Assembly (NCBI GenBank): GCA_019636175.1
Contig: JAHBYC010000003.1
Coordinates: forward strand, 1-64,000
Length of the DNA stretch: 64,000 bases
Direction: 5' to 3'
Source of the DNA: Caulobacter sp.
GTDB taxonomy: Bacteria > Pseudomonadota > Alphaproteobacteria > Caulobacterales > Caulobacteraceae
Shown here piece after piece: positions 1 through 9,769 of the stretch; the first letter of the stretch is position 1; every line of letters begins with the position of its first letter. The position numbers were made by a program, and so were the translations under genes. The notes under the pieces were generated by a model. It was not told the origin of the DNA. It saw only the letters and a program-made list of their open reading frames with translations, and made no database searches.

Positions 1-649
1 TGGTGCCGAGGAAGACCAGCAGATAGGCGACCCAGACGACCGTCAGCCACAGGTCCACGAACCATTCGGGCTCGGCGTATTCCCGCGACTGGGTGATGCC
101 GCTGACGTAGCCCAGCGCCGCCAGGACGATGAACAACTGATAGCCCCAGAAGACGAACCAGGGGGCGATGCCGCCGGCTAGCCTAGCGCGGCTGGTGCGC
201 TGGACCACCCAGAAGGAGGTGCAGATCAGGGCATTGCCGCCGAAGGCGAAGATCACCCCCGAGGTATGCAGCGGACGAAGGCGTCCGAAGTTCAGCCAGC
301 CGGCTTCGGGAAAGTAGAGGAGGTTTGGAAACGACAGCTGGGCGGCGATGACGACCCCGACCAGCATGCCGACCGCGCCCCAGAACATCGTCGCGATGAC
401 CCCGGCGCGGATGACCCCGTCCATGTATTTGTCGGGTTCGTCCCTGAGCTGGCCCGAGCTGATCCCCGCGGTCAGGGCAAACCCGCCCAGCACCGCCGCG
501 GCGACGAAGACGAAGCAGCTCATGCGGAACAGCGGATCGTCGGTCAGCGCCGCCGCCACGGTGAACAACAGGCCCCCTATGACGACAAGGGCGAGCAATA
601 TACCGGAGCCCGGCAAGGGCGCCGGACGGGCGGGCGAATTTGTTGTCAT
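1..649 (-). CDS. ccoN: cbb3-type cytochrome c oxidase subunit I, N-terminal part
   Basis: This is the first ~216 residues of the catalytic subunit of the high-affinity cbb3 terminal oxidase, which reduces O2 in the inner membrane under microaerobic conditions; the rest lies beyond the window edge. The ATG is at 647-649 and the protein opens MTTNSPARP. Several hydrophobic helices follow (about residues 15-36, 42-62, 82-102). [19 protein letters not shown] around residue 128 is the conserved family segment carrying a heme-ligand His. A later [15 protein letters not shown] segment also fits CcoN. Its promoter region holds a perfect FNR box centred about 64 bp before the start codon, so anaerobic or microaerobic activation is expected. 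The remaining cco genes should lie downstream, outside the window. Confidence 0.93.
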   Translation of the reverse strand, partial: MTTNSPARPAPLPGSGILLALVVIGGLLFTVAAALTDDPLFRMSCFVFVAAAVLGGFALTAGISSGQLRDEPDKYMDGVIRAGVIATMFWGAVGMLVGVVIAAQLSFPNLLYFPEAGWLNFGRLRPLHTSGVIFAFGGNALICTSFWVVQRTSRARLAGGIAPWFVFWGYQLFIVLAALGYVSGITQSREYAEPEWFVDLWLTVVWVAYLLVFLGT

Positions 650-706
650 GACGAATCCCCAGAGCATTCTTGCGGTGCAACATCGGCTCGCCGCCGCATT
701 GCCGCC

Positions 707-720
707 TTGATCTGGATCAA
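707..720. promoter_or_regulatory. FNR/FixK box, perfect
   Basis: TTGATCTGGATCAA matches the FNR/FixK consensus TTGAT-N4-ATCAA exactly. It lies between the divergent ccoN (start 649) and the small gene at 784, about 64 and 70 bp from the two start codons, so it can serve either or both. Confidence 0.88.
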
Positions 721-783
721 GGTCCGGCGGCCCCGCCCGTGGCCTAGTCCCCGCGTCAGTTTTCGGCCCAGCGGAGGGATTCC

Positions 784-1035
784 ATGGCCCACGTCGATAC
801 GCTTGAGACCCCGCGAGATCGCCTCTCCCTGGCCTCGGGGCTGCTGTCGATCGCCGCGGGATTCCTCTGGCTCTGGGTGTGGATCCTGCAGGCGGGCGGT
901 CTGGAGACAGGCCCCCTCTGCGGCGAGGCCTCTGGCTTGATCGGCCACTGTCCGCTCTGCTACCCCGCCGCCGCCGCGACGGTTGGCGCGGTTGTCGGTT
1001 GGGCGATGACCGCCCGTCGGCGGCTTGCCGACTGA
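784..1035 (+). CDS. Small membrane protein with a CPLC motif, unknown function
   Basis: An 83-residue protein with two predicted membrane segments (about residues 16-39 and 58-76). The loop between them is Cys-rich: a [16 protein letters not shown] stretch includes a CxxC (CPLC) that could bind metal or heme or form a disulfide. The ATG follows GGAGGGATTCC, which contains a strong ribosome binding site. It is transcribed divergently from ccoN and shares the perfect FNR box at 707-720, so a role in microaerobic respiration or oxidase biogenesis is an inference from context. I do not recognise the family. Confidence 0.7.
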   Translation: MAHVDTLETPRDRLSLASGLLSIAAGFLWLWVWILQAGGLETGPLCGEASGLIGHCPLCYPAAAATVGAVVGWAMTARRRLAD

Positions 1036-1072
1036 CGAAAGGCCCCGAAGGCCAGTCGCCTCTTCCGGAGGT

Positions 1073-1510
1073 CTAGACCGGACAGTGAATCAGGGCCCCG
1101 TCCTGGCGGCCATGATGATCGCCAAGGGTGAGCCGGAGAAGGCGATCCTGCTGCTTCACGGCCACCTCGAAGCCCCGACAGCCGAGCGCGGCGGCGACGC
1201 CGGTCAGGCCATCGGCCAGGGCGGTGAGAACCGGCGAGGGATCCAGCAGGGAAAAGCCCACCATCCCCTCGACCCACAGGACGCGCCCCTCGGCCAGGCT
1301 GTCGCGAACCGCGAAGGGGGCGAATCCGACCAGGCGGCCGGCCCGGTCGCGGCCGATCAGGGCGCCCAATGGGCCGGCCTCCCTGCGGGTCCAGCGTCGG
1401 ACCATCGCCCGCCAGCGACCTGGCGTCAGACCGTCGAAGGCCAGACGCGCCAGGCCGTAGGCCTCGGGGGCGTCTCGCTGGGTCAGTCTGGTGGTGGTGA
1501 TCTGGCGCAT
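1073..1510 (-). CDS. GNAT-like hypothetical protein
   Basis: About 145 residues, starting at MRQITTTRLTQRDAPEAYGLA. This start is preferred over an upstream in-frame ATG whose codon would overlap the FNR box at 1560-1573. The beginning resembles the first strand and helix of GNAT N-acetyltransferases (TTRLTQRDAPEAYGLARLAF), and a LVGFAPFAV strand follows. I cannot point to a clear acetyl-CoA pyrophosphate loop (R/QxxGxG/A), so the function is tentative. It is divergent from the FNR regulator gene and shares its upstream FNR box, suggesting oxygen-linked expression. Confidence 0.6.
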   Translation of the reverse strand: MRQITTTRLTQRDAPEAYGLARLAFDGLTPGRWRAMVRRWTRREAGPLGALIGRDRAGRLVGFAPFAVRDSLAEGRVLWVEGMVGFSLLDPSPVLTALADGLTGVAAALGCRGFEVAVKQQDRLLRLTLGDHHGRQDGALIHCPV

Positions 1511-1559
1511 TCCCGCATCCGATTTCGGACAAGGCTGGCGATCCGGCCGCGAAAAGGCG

Positions 1560-1573
1560 TTGATCTGTGTCAA
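1560..1573. promoter_or_regulatory. FNR/FixK box, one mismatch
   Basis: TTGATCTGTGTCAA is a FNR/FixK-type site with one mismatch in the right arm. It sits between the GNAT-like gene (start 1510, minus) and the FNR regulator gene (start 1642, plus), consistent with autoregulation of the regulator. Confidence 0.75.
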
Positions 1574-1641
1574 TCGCGGCCCGTCGTCCCTGGTCTATCG
1601 TTGCGGTCCATCGGCCGTTCCGGCCGTCGAGACCCTGCCTC

Positions 1642-2412
1642 ATGAGCCTGACCGACTCGCACCACCTCGCCTGCGTCAACGTCGACGGGATTTCGCCATG
1701 CGCGACCTGCGGGGCGAGGGCCCTCAGCGTTTGCGGCAGTCTGGCCGAGGACGGCCTGCGCCGGCTGGCTGCGCTGGCGGATGATGTCGCCTTCAACCCG
1801 GGTGAGGCCCTGGTCCGCGAGGGTGACACCGCCCACCACCTGTTCAACATCACCGCCGGATCGGTGCGGGTCTACAAGCTGCTGCCGGACGGACGGCGGC
1901 AGATCGTCGGCTTTCTCTATGCGGGCGATTTCCTGGGGCTGGCCACCGGCGACCACTACGCCTTCACCGCCGAGGCGCTGGAGCCGGTCAAGGTCTGCAA
2001 GTTTCGCAAGGTCGAGTATCGCCGGCTGCTGCATGATCTGCCGGATCTGGAGTCCGCCCTGCTTGAGCGAGCCTCGCACGAACTGGCGGCCGCCCAGGAG
2101 CAGATGTTGCTGCTTGGCCGCAAGACGGCGCAGGAGCGGTTCGCAAGCTTTCTGCTGGACACCGCCCGGCGGTGCGCGCGGGCGGACGGCGAGGCCGATA
2201 GGGTTCATCTGACGATGACCAGGGCGGAGATCGCCGACTATCTGGGCCTGACCACCGAGACGGTCAGCCGCGTCACCTCGCGTCTCAAGACAACAGGCGT
2301 GATCCGCCTGCTGTCGTTGAGCGATATCGCCATCCTTCGCCCGGCAGTCCTGCAGGACATGGCCCAGGGAAACCCGGGCCAGGCGCGGTCGGGCGGTTCG
2401 ACGGCCGGTTAG
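1642..2412 (+). CDS. fnr: Oxygen-sensing Crp/Fnr-family transcriptional regulator (FNR type)
   Basis: A 256-residue FNR-type activator/repressor. The N-terminus carries Cys20-x2-Cys23-x7-Cys31, with a further Cys near residue 119 (EPVKVCKF), matching the four-Cys [4Fe-4S] ligand layout of E. coli FNR (20, 23, 29, 122); FixK-type proteins lack this. A cyclic-nucleotide-binding-like beta-roll spans about residues 40-130, then a dimer helix, then a C-terminal helix-turn-helix with TTETVSRVTSRL. The ExxSR in that helix is the FNR recognition motif that reads TTGAT-N4-ATCAA. Start ATG 1642 was chosen because it places the Cys cluster as in known FNRs. The FNR box upstream suggests autoregulation. 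Probable targets here are ccoN and the two small membrane-protein genes. Confidence 0.92.
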   Translation: MSLTDSHHLACVNVDGISPCATCGARALSVCGSLAEDGLRRLAALADDVAFNPGEALVREGDTAHHLFNITAGSVRVYKLLPDGRRQIVGFLYAGDFLGLATGDHYAFTAEALEPVKVCKFRKVEYRRLLHDLPDLESALLERASHELAAAQEQMLLLGRKTAQERFASFLLDTARRCARADGEADRVHLTMTRAEIADYLGLTTETVSRVTSRLKTTGVIRLLSLSDIAILRPAVLQDMAQGNPGQARSGGSTAG

Positions 2413-2418
2413 GGCCGG

Positions 2419-2532
2419 TTAGGGCCGGAGGGTCAGGATGAGGTTGGTTACACCGAGGGTCAGGGCGAAGCCGCCGAAGGCGACGATCACACCGATCAGA
2501 TAGAGGGTTTCGGGGGTCGAAAGCGTGGGCAT
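2419..2532 (-). CDS. 37-residue single-helix membrane protein
   Basis: A very short gene with good support: ATG at 2530-2532, an AGGAG Shine-Dalgarno six bases before it, and TAA at 2419-2421. The product starts MPTLSTPETLYLIGVIVAFG and is essentially one transmembrane helix followed by a short TLRP tail. An FNR-like site (2583-2596) lies about 57 bp upstream of the start codon, a normal position for an activator. Small one-helix proteins of this size commonly act as accessory subunits of terminal oxidases, so a role with the cbb3 oxidase is plausible but only inferred. It converges with the fnr gene (stop 2412). Confidence 0.72.
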   Translation of the reverse strand: MPTLSTPETLYLIGVIVAFGGFALTLGVTNLILTLRP

Positions 2533-2582
2533 GGCGGTCTCCTGTTGCCCGGAGACATTTCCTTCGCCGCGCCTGCGCCGCC

Positions 2583-2596
2583 ATGATCTGGATCAA
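2583..2596. promoter_or_regulatory. FNR/FixK box, one mismatch, upstream of small membrane gene
   Basis: ATGATCTGGATCAA differs from TTGAT-N4-ATCAA only at the first base. It is about 57 bp (centre) before the start of the 37-residue membrane protein on the minus strand. The DUF4129 gene on the plus strand starts more than 100 bp away on the other side. Confidence 0.7.
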
Positions 2597-2710
2597 AGGC
2601 CGGCCCGCCTGCCCAACTTGCGGTCTTGAAGCGAAAAGTGGCGGGATCGGGCGCCGGGGCCCCTCGCAAGAGTTGTGTTGCCGGGGGAGTCCCCTAGTAT
2701 CGCCGTGGGG

Positions 2711-3361
2711 ATGGGCCAGCTTGCTTCAACTGTGCAGAGCGTACCGACCGCTGGGCCTGACCCGGCGGCGCTGGAGCGCGCCCATGCGGCGATGCTGGCC
2801 AACAAGGCCCTGCAGCACAGCTTTCCGGATTCGCCCAAGCCCAAGCCGCCGCCCGATTGGCTGGTCCATGCGCTGGAGGGTCTGGCCGCCTTTGGATCGA
2901 TCATCCAGTTCCTGATCTGGGGCGCGATCATTCTCGTCGTCGCGCTGGTCGTCTTTCTTGTGGTTCGGGAGCTTTTCGGCGTCGAGCTTGGCTGGAAGAA
3001 GCGCGGACCCGACTCATTGGGCCAGACCGACTGGCGGCCGGATCGGGAAAAGGCCCGCATCCTGCTGGCCGACGCCGACGCCCTGGCGGCGGAGGGGCGC
3101 TTCGAGGAGGCGGTGCACATCCTGCTGCTCCGCGGGGTCGCCGACATCGTTGCAAGGCGGCCCAAGCTTGTCGGTCCGGCCCTGACCAGCCGGGACATCG
3201 CCGCCCATCCCGATCTTCCGGAGGCGGCGCGACCGGCCTTCACCCTGATCGCGGAAATCGTCGAACGCAGCTGGTTCGGGGGACGACCGGTGGAGCAAGC
3301 CGGCTGGCTTCAGGCCCGCGAGGCCTATGAGCAGCTGGTCTTCTCGGAGGTCTGGAAATGA
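2711..3361 (+). CDS. DUF4129-domain membrane protein, first gene of MoxR cluster
   Basis: About 216 residues from ATG 2711; GTG codons at 2675 and 2705 are alternative in-frame starts. A soluble N-terminal stretch rich in Pro and Lys is followed by one strong membrane helix (IIQFLIWGAIILVVALVVFLV). The cytosolic DUF4129-like region after it has a characteristic tetratricopeptide-like helix (ARILLADADALAAEGRFEEA) and a C-terminal WFGGRPVEQAGWLQAREAYEQL segment. Proteins of this family are found beside MoxR and DUF58 genes in many bacteria, with no assigned biochemical role. The stop overlaps the next start (ATGA at 3358), so translational coupling is likely. Confidence 0.82.
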   Translation: MGQLASTVQSVPTAGPDPAALERAHAAMLANKALQHSFPDSPKPKPPPDWLVHALEGLAAFGSIIQFLIWGAIILVVALVVFLVVRELFGVELGWKKRGPDSLGQTDWRPDREKARILLADADALAAEGRFEEAVHILLLRGVADIVARRPKLVGPALTSRDIAAHPDLPEAARPAFTLIAEIVERSWFGGRPVEQAGWLQAREAYEQLVFSEVWK

Positions 3362-4666
3362 CCGCCCTCGCGACCCCCAAGGCGCGTTCACCACGCAATG
3401 TCGGCCCTTTCTCCGCCGTCCTGGTGCTGTGGCTCTCCCTGATCGGCGCCCTGGCCTTCATCGCCAGCCTGGTCATCGGCGCCTTCGGTGCGGAATGGAA
3501 GAGCGGCGACAACGGCGCGGGCCATGCCCTGTCGCGCTCGGCGATCGGCTTCGCCGGCGTTGTCGAGGTGTTGCGGGCCATGGGAACCGAGGTCGAGATC
3601 AGCCGGGTCGACTATCCCGCCGATGATGGACGATCGGTGTTGATCGTGACCCCGCCGGCGGGGACCGATCCGGACGCCATCAACGATATCTACTTCGAGG
3701 GGCCCCGTCTGCTGGTGCTGCCCAAATGGATGCCCGGACCGTACCGACAGGGGTGGGTGCGGGGGCGCAACGTCCTGTCCCCGAAGGCAAGCCTTTGGCC
3801 GGCAAACGGCGATCCCGACAAGAAGGACGACGCCGATCACAAGACCGGGGGCAAGGCCGAAGAGGTGCAGGACGAGGAAGCGGAGGCCGAAGATGAGGCG
3901 CGGCCGAATTTCCCATCAACCTTGATGGCGACGGCTCAGGGGACCGCCAAGCGCACCCTTGTCCTCGCCAACGGCCAGCCCTTCGCCACGACCGGCCCCA
4001 TTGAGGGCTTTCGGACTGTCGGCGGGGGCGGCTGGACCGCCGTGGTCCGCGAGGCCAAGGGCGGCATCGTTCTGGGGCGGCGTGGGGATGAGTGGATTCT
4101 GTCCGATCCCGACCTGCTCAACACCCATGGCCTGAGCGATCTGGCGACCGCGAAGGCGGGGATCGGGCTGTTGCAGCTGGTCCGCGATGGCGATGGCCCG
4201 GTGGTCTTCGATGTATCGCTTAATGGCCTGAAGAGCGAACGCAATCTGCTACAGCTGGCGTTCACGGCCCCGTTTCTTGGCGTCACCCTGGCGCTGGGGC
4301 TGACGACGCTGTTGCTGTGCATGCAGGCGGTTTCGCGGTTTGGCCCACCCATCGGACGGGGCCGGGTCTTCGCCCTGGGCAAGCAGAGCCTGGCCGATAA
4401 TTCCGCCGCCCTTATCCGGCTGGCCAGGCGCGAACACCGTATGGTCGAGCGCTATGCGCTCTATGTGCGGGGGGAGGCGGCCCGGGCGGTCGGCATTCCC
4501 CACTCCATCGCCGAGGCCGATCTTGAAGCCCTGCTTGACCGCATGTCCGGCCAGCTTGGACTGCCCCTCTTTTCGGAGCTGCGCCGTCAGGGCGCCGCCG
4601 CCCATGATCTCGCCTCGGCGCTCGCCGCCGCCCGGCGCCTGTATTTCTGGAGACTGGAGATGACCC

Positions 4667-4680
<14 letters not shown>
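3358..4680 (+). CDS. DUF4350-domain membrane protein of MoxR cluster
   Basis: 440 residues. An N-terminal membrane helix (about residues 18-42) leads to a periplasmic region of the DUF4350 type: an initial helix with GHALSRSAIGFAGVVEVLRAMG, then a strand with SVLIVTPP. A second membrane helix lies near residues 301-322 (FLGVTLALGLTTLLLCM) and a cytosolic helical tail follows. A charged, Glu/Lys-rich insertion (about residues 155-182) interrupts the periplasmic domain and looks like a flexible spacer. The start overlaps the DUF4129 gene and the end overlaps the MoxR gene by 14 bases. DUF4350 resembles class I amidotransferase-like (ThuA/GATase) folds, but I see no clear catalytic Cys, so a binding role is more likely. 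Confidence 0.83.
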
Positions 4681-5619
<939 letters not shown>

Positions 5620-5623
<4 letters not shown>

Positions 5624-6960
5624 TCTATCCCACCCGCACAGCCGTGGCGCTCGCCGCGGTCGGGGCGCCCATCGCCCTGGCCGCCGGCGTGCTTGCGGCC
5701 AGGTGGTGGGTGATCGGCGTGGCCTGGTCGGGCCTGATCGTCCTTCTGATGCTGCTGGACGCCGGCGTGAGCCGCCTGCGCCGGGCGCCGCGGATCGTCC
5801 TGCAGGCGCCGGGCGCTCTGGCGGTTGGAGAGCAGGCGGTGGTCAAGGTCGCGGTGGCCTTTCGCAGCATCATCTCCCCTCGTCAGGTCGAAATGATGCT
5901 GGAGGGCGAAGGCGACATCGTCCTGGCCCCGCGCAAGGCGGTTGTCGCAGTGGAAGACAACAGTGTCGTCGCCGGCGCATCGGAGAAGGAGGCGGCCGCG
6001 GCCATCACCCTGACCTCGCCGCGGCGTGGCGAGGCGGTCCTGAGCCGGCTTTGGCTTCGCTGGGCGGGTCCGCTGCGGCTGGCCTGGACCCAAATCGCCC
6101 ATCCCCTGGACCACAGGGCTCCGGTCACGCCGGATATCGCCGCGGTCAAGGACCAGGCCCTGCGGTTGTTCTCCCGCGACGCCCTGCACGGCTTGAAGGC
6201 GCAGATCGAGACGGGGGAGGGGACGGAGTTCCACGCCCTTCGCGACTTCCTGCCGGGCATGGACCACCGCACGATCGACTGGAAGCAGTCGGCCCGCCAC
6301 GGAAAGCTGGTCAGTCAGGAACGCCGCACCGAACGCAATCATACCGTCGTGCTGGCACTGGATAGCGGCCGAACCATGTGCGAGCCGGTAGCCGGAGCGC
6401 CGCGGATCGATCGGGCGATCAGCGCCGCGCTGCTGATCAGCTATGTCAGCCTGGCGACGGGCGACCGTGTCGGTCTGTTCGGCTTTGACGCCAGGCCGCG
6501 GCTGTCGACCGGGGCCGTCTCGGGGGTTCAGTCGTTCCCGCTGATCCAGCGGCTGGTGTCGCGTCTCGACTATACGACGGAAGAGACCAACTTCACCCTG
6601 GGGCTCACCACCCTTGCGGGGGACCTGGACCGACGGTCCCTGGTGATCATCTTCACCGAGTTCACCGACTCGATCGGCGCCGAGCTGATGCTGGAAAACC
6701 TCAAGCGCCTGCTCAAGCGGCACCTCGTGCTGTTCGTGGTGATGCGGGACGAGGAACTGGAAAGCCTGGCCCGTCGCGAACCGGTTGACGGGGCCGATAT
6801 CGCCCGGGCGGTGACCGCAGCGGCGCTGCTCAAGGAGCGTGAGATCGTCATGGTCCGACTGAGGCGGCTGGGGGTGCAGCTCGTCGAGGCGCCCGCCGAC
6901 GGGATCGGCCCCGCCGTGGTCAACGCCTATCTCGACATCAAGCGTCGCAACCTGCTGTAG
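5620..6960 (+). CDS. DUF58 protein with vWA-like domain
   Basis: 446 residues; GTG start overlapping the MoxR stop (GTGA at 5620). Two N-terminal membrane helices (about residues 7-25 and 27-48) anchor a beta-rich region. The DUF58 signature TGEGTEFHALRDFLPGMDHR, with WKQSARHGKLVSQE, lies near residues 193-230. After it comes a von Willebrand factor A-like fold in which VVLALDSGRTM stands where the metal-ion-dependent adhesion site is expected. DUF58 proteins are the usual partners of MoxR ATPases. The C-terminal part (ELMLENLKRLLKRHLVLFVVMRDEEL) continues the vWA fold. It is followed after 13 bases by the SpoIIM-like gene. Confidence 0.93.
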
Positions 6961-6973
6961 GAGGACTGAACCG

Positions 6974-7981
6974 ATGGCCCCTCTCCAGCTGAAGAGCCAG
7001 CAGTTCCGCGAGGAGCGAGAGCTGGACTGGCGCCGCCTCGCCTTCCTGCTCGAGAAGGTGGAACGCAGCGGCGCGAAATCGCTGACGGACGAGCAGCTGA
7101 TGGCGATTCCGGTGCTTTACCGGTCGGCCCTGTCGTCCCTGTCGGTCGCCCGGGCGACCTCCCTGGACCAAGGGGTTATCGAGTATCTGGAAGGCCTCTG
7201 CGCGAGGGCCTACTTCCTCGTTTATGGCGCGCGCGCGCGGATCGGCGAACGGATCCTGCGGTTCTTTTCCCATGGCTGGCCGGCCGCGGTCAGGTCGATC
7301 TGGAAGGAGACCCTCGCCGCAACGCTGATCACGGTGCTGAGCGTGGTGGTCGGCTATCTGCTGGTTGTCCAGAACCCGGACTGGTACTACGCCATCGTCG
7401 GTTCCGACATGGCCAACGGTCGCGATCCCGCCGCCAGCGCGGAGTTCCTGCGCAAGTCCCTCTATGACGGGGGAGGCGATCAGAGCCTGGCCACCTTCGC
7501 GGCCTTCCTGTTCAACAACAACGCCCGGGTAGCCCTGCTGGCCTTTGCGCTGGGCTTCGCCTTCACCCTGCCGACGGCGTTGCTGCTGATCCAGAACGGG
7601 GCCCTGATGGGCGCCATGATCGCGGTATTCGCCTCCAAGGGCCTCGGCTGGCAGTTCGGCGGCTGGCTGTTCATCCACGGAACGACGGAAATCTTCGCCA
7701 TTCTCATCGCTGGCGGCGCCGGATTCCGTATCGGCCTCGCGGCCGCCTTCCCCGGAGATCGCACCCGTCTGGACTCCGTGGCCACCGCGGGTCGGCAGAC
7801 GGGCGCCGCAATGGCGGGCGTGGTGATCATGTTGCTCTTCGCCGGCCTGCTCGAAGGCTTCGGGCGTCAGCTCATCACCTCCGACCTCCTGCGCTATGCG
7901 GTTGGAGGCGTCATCGGCGCCATCTGGCTTGGCTATTTCTACCTTCCGCGCCCTGAGGGAGGCCGACTTGAGCGTCTATGA
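6974..7981 (+). CDS. Stage II sporulation protein M-like (SpoIIM/DUF95) membrane protein
   Basis: 335 residues, ATG 6974 with a strong GGAGG Shine-Dalgarno. A soluble helical N-terminus (about 110 residues) precedes roughly five membrane helices. The SpoIIM/DUF95 hallmark region NNNARVALLAFALGFAFTLP, followed by the FIHGTTEIFAI segment with its conserved His and Glu, is present near residues 178-245. The name comes from a Bacillus engulfment protein; in non-sporulating proteobacteria the family is a constant companion of MoxR/DUF58 clusters and its job is unknown. The coding end overlaps the next gene (RDD protein) by 14 bases. Confidence 0.9.
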   Translation: MAPLQLKSQQFREERELDWRRLAFLLEKVERSGAKSLTDEQLMAIPVLYRSALSSLSVARATSLDQGVIEYLEGLCARAYFLVYGARARIGERILRFFSHGWPAAVRSIWKETLAATLITVLSVVVGYLLVVQNPDWYYAIVGSDMANGRDPAASAEFLRKSLYDGGGDQSLATFAAFLFNNNARVALLAFALGFAFTLPTALLLIQNGALMGAMIAVFASKGLGWQFGGWLFIHGTTEIFAILIAGGAGFRIGLAAAFPGDRTRLDSVATAGRQTGAAMAGVVIMLLFAGLLEGFGRQLITSDLLRYAVGGVIGAIWLGYFYLPRPEGGRLERL

Positions 7982-8849
7982 TCAGCTTGATCGCGCCGAT
8001 CAGGCGCTGCGGCGGACCCTGATCACCCCGGAAGGGGTGGACCTGAACCTGCGGATTGGCGACAGCGGGCAACGCATCGGCGCCTTCATGATCGATGTGA
8101 TCATCCAGTATGGCGCGCTGTTCGTCTTCGTTCTGGTCCTTGCGACGGTCGACGGGGCGGTCGAGGGCAAGGGGGCCGAGAATGTCGCGGTTCTGTATTT
8201 CCTGGGCGCCTTCGTGCTGCAGAACGGCTGGTTCATCGGCTTTGAGCTGTCGCCGCGCGCCGCGACGCCCGGCAAGAGGTTCCTCGGCCTCAGGGTGGCC
8301 TCGCGGGACGGAGGGCGACTGACGCCGGAAGCGGTGATCGTGCGGAACGTCACCCGGCAAATCGAAGTCTTCATGCCGATCGCCTTCATCTTCGTGGCCG
8401 GCGGCACGGGCGGCGTGGACGGTCTGTTCTATCTGATGGCCGCGATCTGGATGGGGATCTTTCTGTTCTTCCCCCTGTTCAACAAGGACCGTCTGAGGGT
8501 CGGCGATCTGCTGGCCGGCACCTGGGTGGTCAGGGCGCCCAAGCGTACGCTGTTGCCCGATCTCAGCCAGACCGGCGCCCACACCCACGCCCACTTCGCC
8601 TTCACCGACAAGCAGATCCAGGCCTACGGGGTGAAGGAACTGCATGTTCTGGAGCAGGTTCTGCGGACGCGGGACCGCAAGACCATGGCCGCGGTGGCGA
8701 TGCGGATCCGCCGCAAGATCGAGTGGGTCGCCGGTCCCGACGAGCGGGACGAAGATTTTCTCGCGGCCTACTACGCCGCCCTGCGCAGCCGGCTCGAGCA
8801 GCGCATGCTGTTCGGGCATCGCCGCAAGGACAAGCACGACAAGGCGTGA
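7968..8849 (+). CDS. RDD-family membrane protein, last gene of MoxR cluster
   Basis: About 293 residues. I place the start at TTG 7968 because GAGGGAGG (7955-7962) sits five bases before it and the codon lies inside the end of the SpoIIM gene, matching the overlapping style of this operon; an earlier in-frame start at 7896 lacks such a site. The RDD domain is seen in LRIGDSGQRIGAFMIDVIIQ, with helices at about residues 35-60, 75-90 and 125-175, and the Arg/Asp signature RLRVGDLLAGTWVV. A cytosolic helical tail with many basic residues (ends RRKDKHDKA) follows. RDD proteins are found in MoxR clusters and in some ion transporters. Role unknown. Confidence 0.85.
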   Translation: MSVYDQLDRADQALRRTLITPEGVDLNLRIGDSGQRIGAFMIDVIIQYGALFVFVLVLATVDGAVEGKGAENVAVLYFLGAFVLQNGWFIGFELSPRAATPGKRFLGLRVASRDGGRLTPEAVIVRNVTRQIEVFMPIAFIFVAGGTGGVDGLFYLMAAIWMGIFLFFPLFNKDRLRVGDLLAGTWVVRAPKRTLLPDLSQTGAHTHAHFAFTDKQIQAYGVKELHVLEQVLRTRDRKTMAAVAMRIRRKIEWVAGPDERDEDFLAAYYAALRSRLEQRMLFGHRRKDKHDKA

Positions 8850-8907
8850 GGCCCGAACGGGCGCGCAGTCTTGATCCGACGACCGGTTCGCCTTCGTCGG
8901 AGCGCGG

Positions 8908-9708
8908 CTAGTCGAACACGGACGCCAGCTGTTCGGGCACGACACCTTCCTTGATGGTGCGCAGTTCGGTGTAGATCGCCGCGACGCCGGACGCGCCGAT
9001 CATCGCCGACAGGGAACCGATCAGCGGCGACACCACCACCTGAACAATGGTCATCGCCGTACTGGGGCCCTGCAGGCTGGCGAGACCGCCAACACCCGCG
9101 GCCACGCCCATGGCGACGGCCGTGACGATGGCGCCGACGATCGCGGACAGCACGACGTAGATGACAAACAGCAGCAGGATGCTCCAGCGGCTGCCTTCCG
9201 TCAGTCGCATGCTTCGACCGAAGGACTCGAACACGCCGGCGTTCTCCACCACCCGAACCGGGACGACCACAACCCAGACAATGGCCAGAAAGATGCCGGG
9301 GATGACCAGCATCAGGGTCCCGAGCCCGACCCCGAGCCCGGACAGGATGGATATCGCCAGCACGGGCAGAAAGTTGCGAATGCCCGTCGCCAGGCAGTCA
9401 GCGAACCGGGCCTTGCGCCCGTTCATGTCCAGAACCGCACCGTGGATGATCGCGGCCTGCAGCGTCATCGAACAGACCAGCGCAACCAGCCAGCCAACCA
9501 AGAGGTACCCGAAATAGGTGGGGCTGAAGTCGCCGTCCGTCGACTTGACGTTTTCAAGCTGGATGTAGGCGAATACGGCCTGGGGCAAGCCTGACAGCAG
9601 GAGCGACAGCCCCAGGAACGGCATGAAGTTGAACCCGACCGCGCCGAAGGTCCGTTCGAAGATCCGCCCGATTTCAAACGAGCGCCTGCTTCCGCCAAAG
9701 TCGGTCAT
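8908..9708 (-). CDS. Polytopic membrane protein, unknown (YciC-like / glycerophosphodiester phosphodiesterase membrane-domain type)
   Basis: 266 residues with about six long hydrophobic segments. The N-terminal FEIGRIFERTFGAVGFNFMP and the central ESFGRSMRLTEGSRWSILLLFV motif are typical of the YciC/GdpP-membrane-domain superfamily of six-helix proteins with an amphipathic helix before the core. No catalytic site is visible. It ends convergently about 58 bp from the RDD gene, so it is probably an independent unit, although it could be functionally linked to the adjacent cluster. Confidence 0.78.
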   Translation of the reverse strand: MTDFGGSRRSFEIGRIFERTFGAVGFNFMPFLGLSLLLSGLPQAVFAYIQLENVKSTDGDFSPTYFGYLLVGWLVALVCSMTLQAAIIHGAVLDMNGRKARFADCLATGIRNFLPVLAISILSGLGVGLGTLMLVIPGIFLAIVWVVVVPVRVVENAGVFESFGRSMRLTEGSRWSILLLFVIYVVLSAIVGAIVTAVAMGVAAGVGGLASLQGPSTAMTIVQVVVSPLIGSLSAMIGASGVAAIYTELRTIKEGVVPEQLASVFD

Positions 9709-9769
9709 GATTCCCCCTCGAGACGTTTCGCGTCATGATGCACGTCCCACGCGCCGGGGCAACGTCAGG

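Noticed and set aside
960-1853. A 297-codon minus-strand open frame over the GNAT-like and fnr genes
   Set aside because: It overlaps two FNR-regulated genes in other frames and has no family features.
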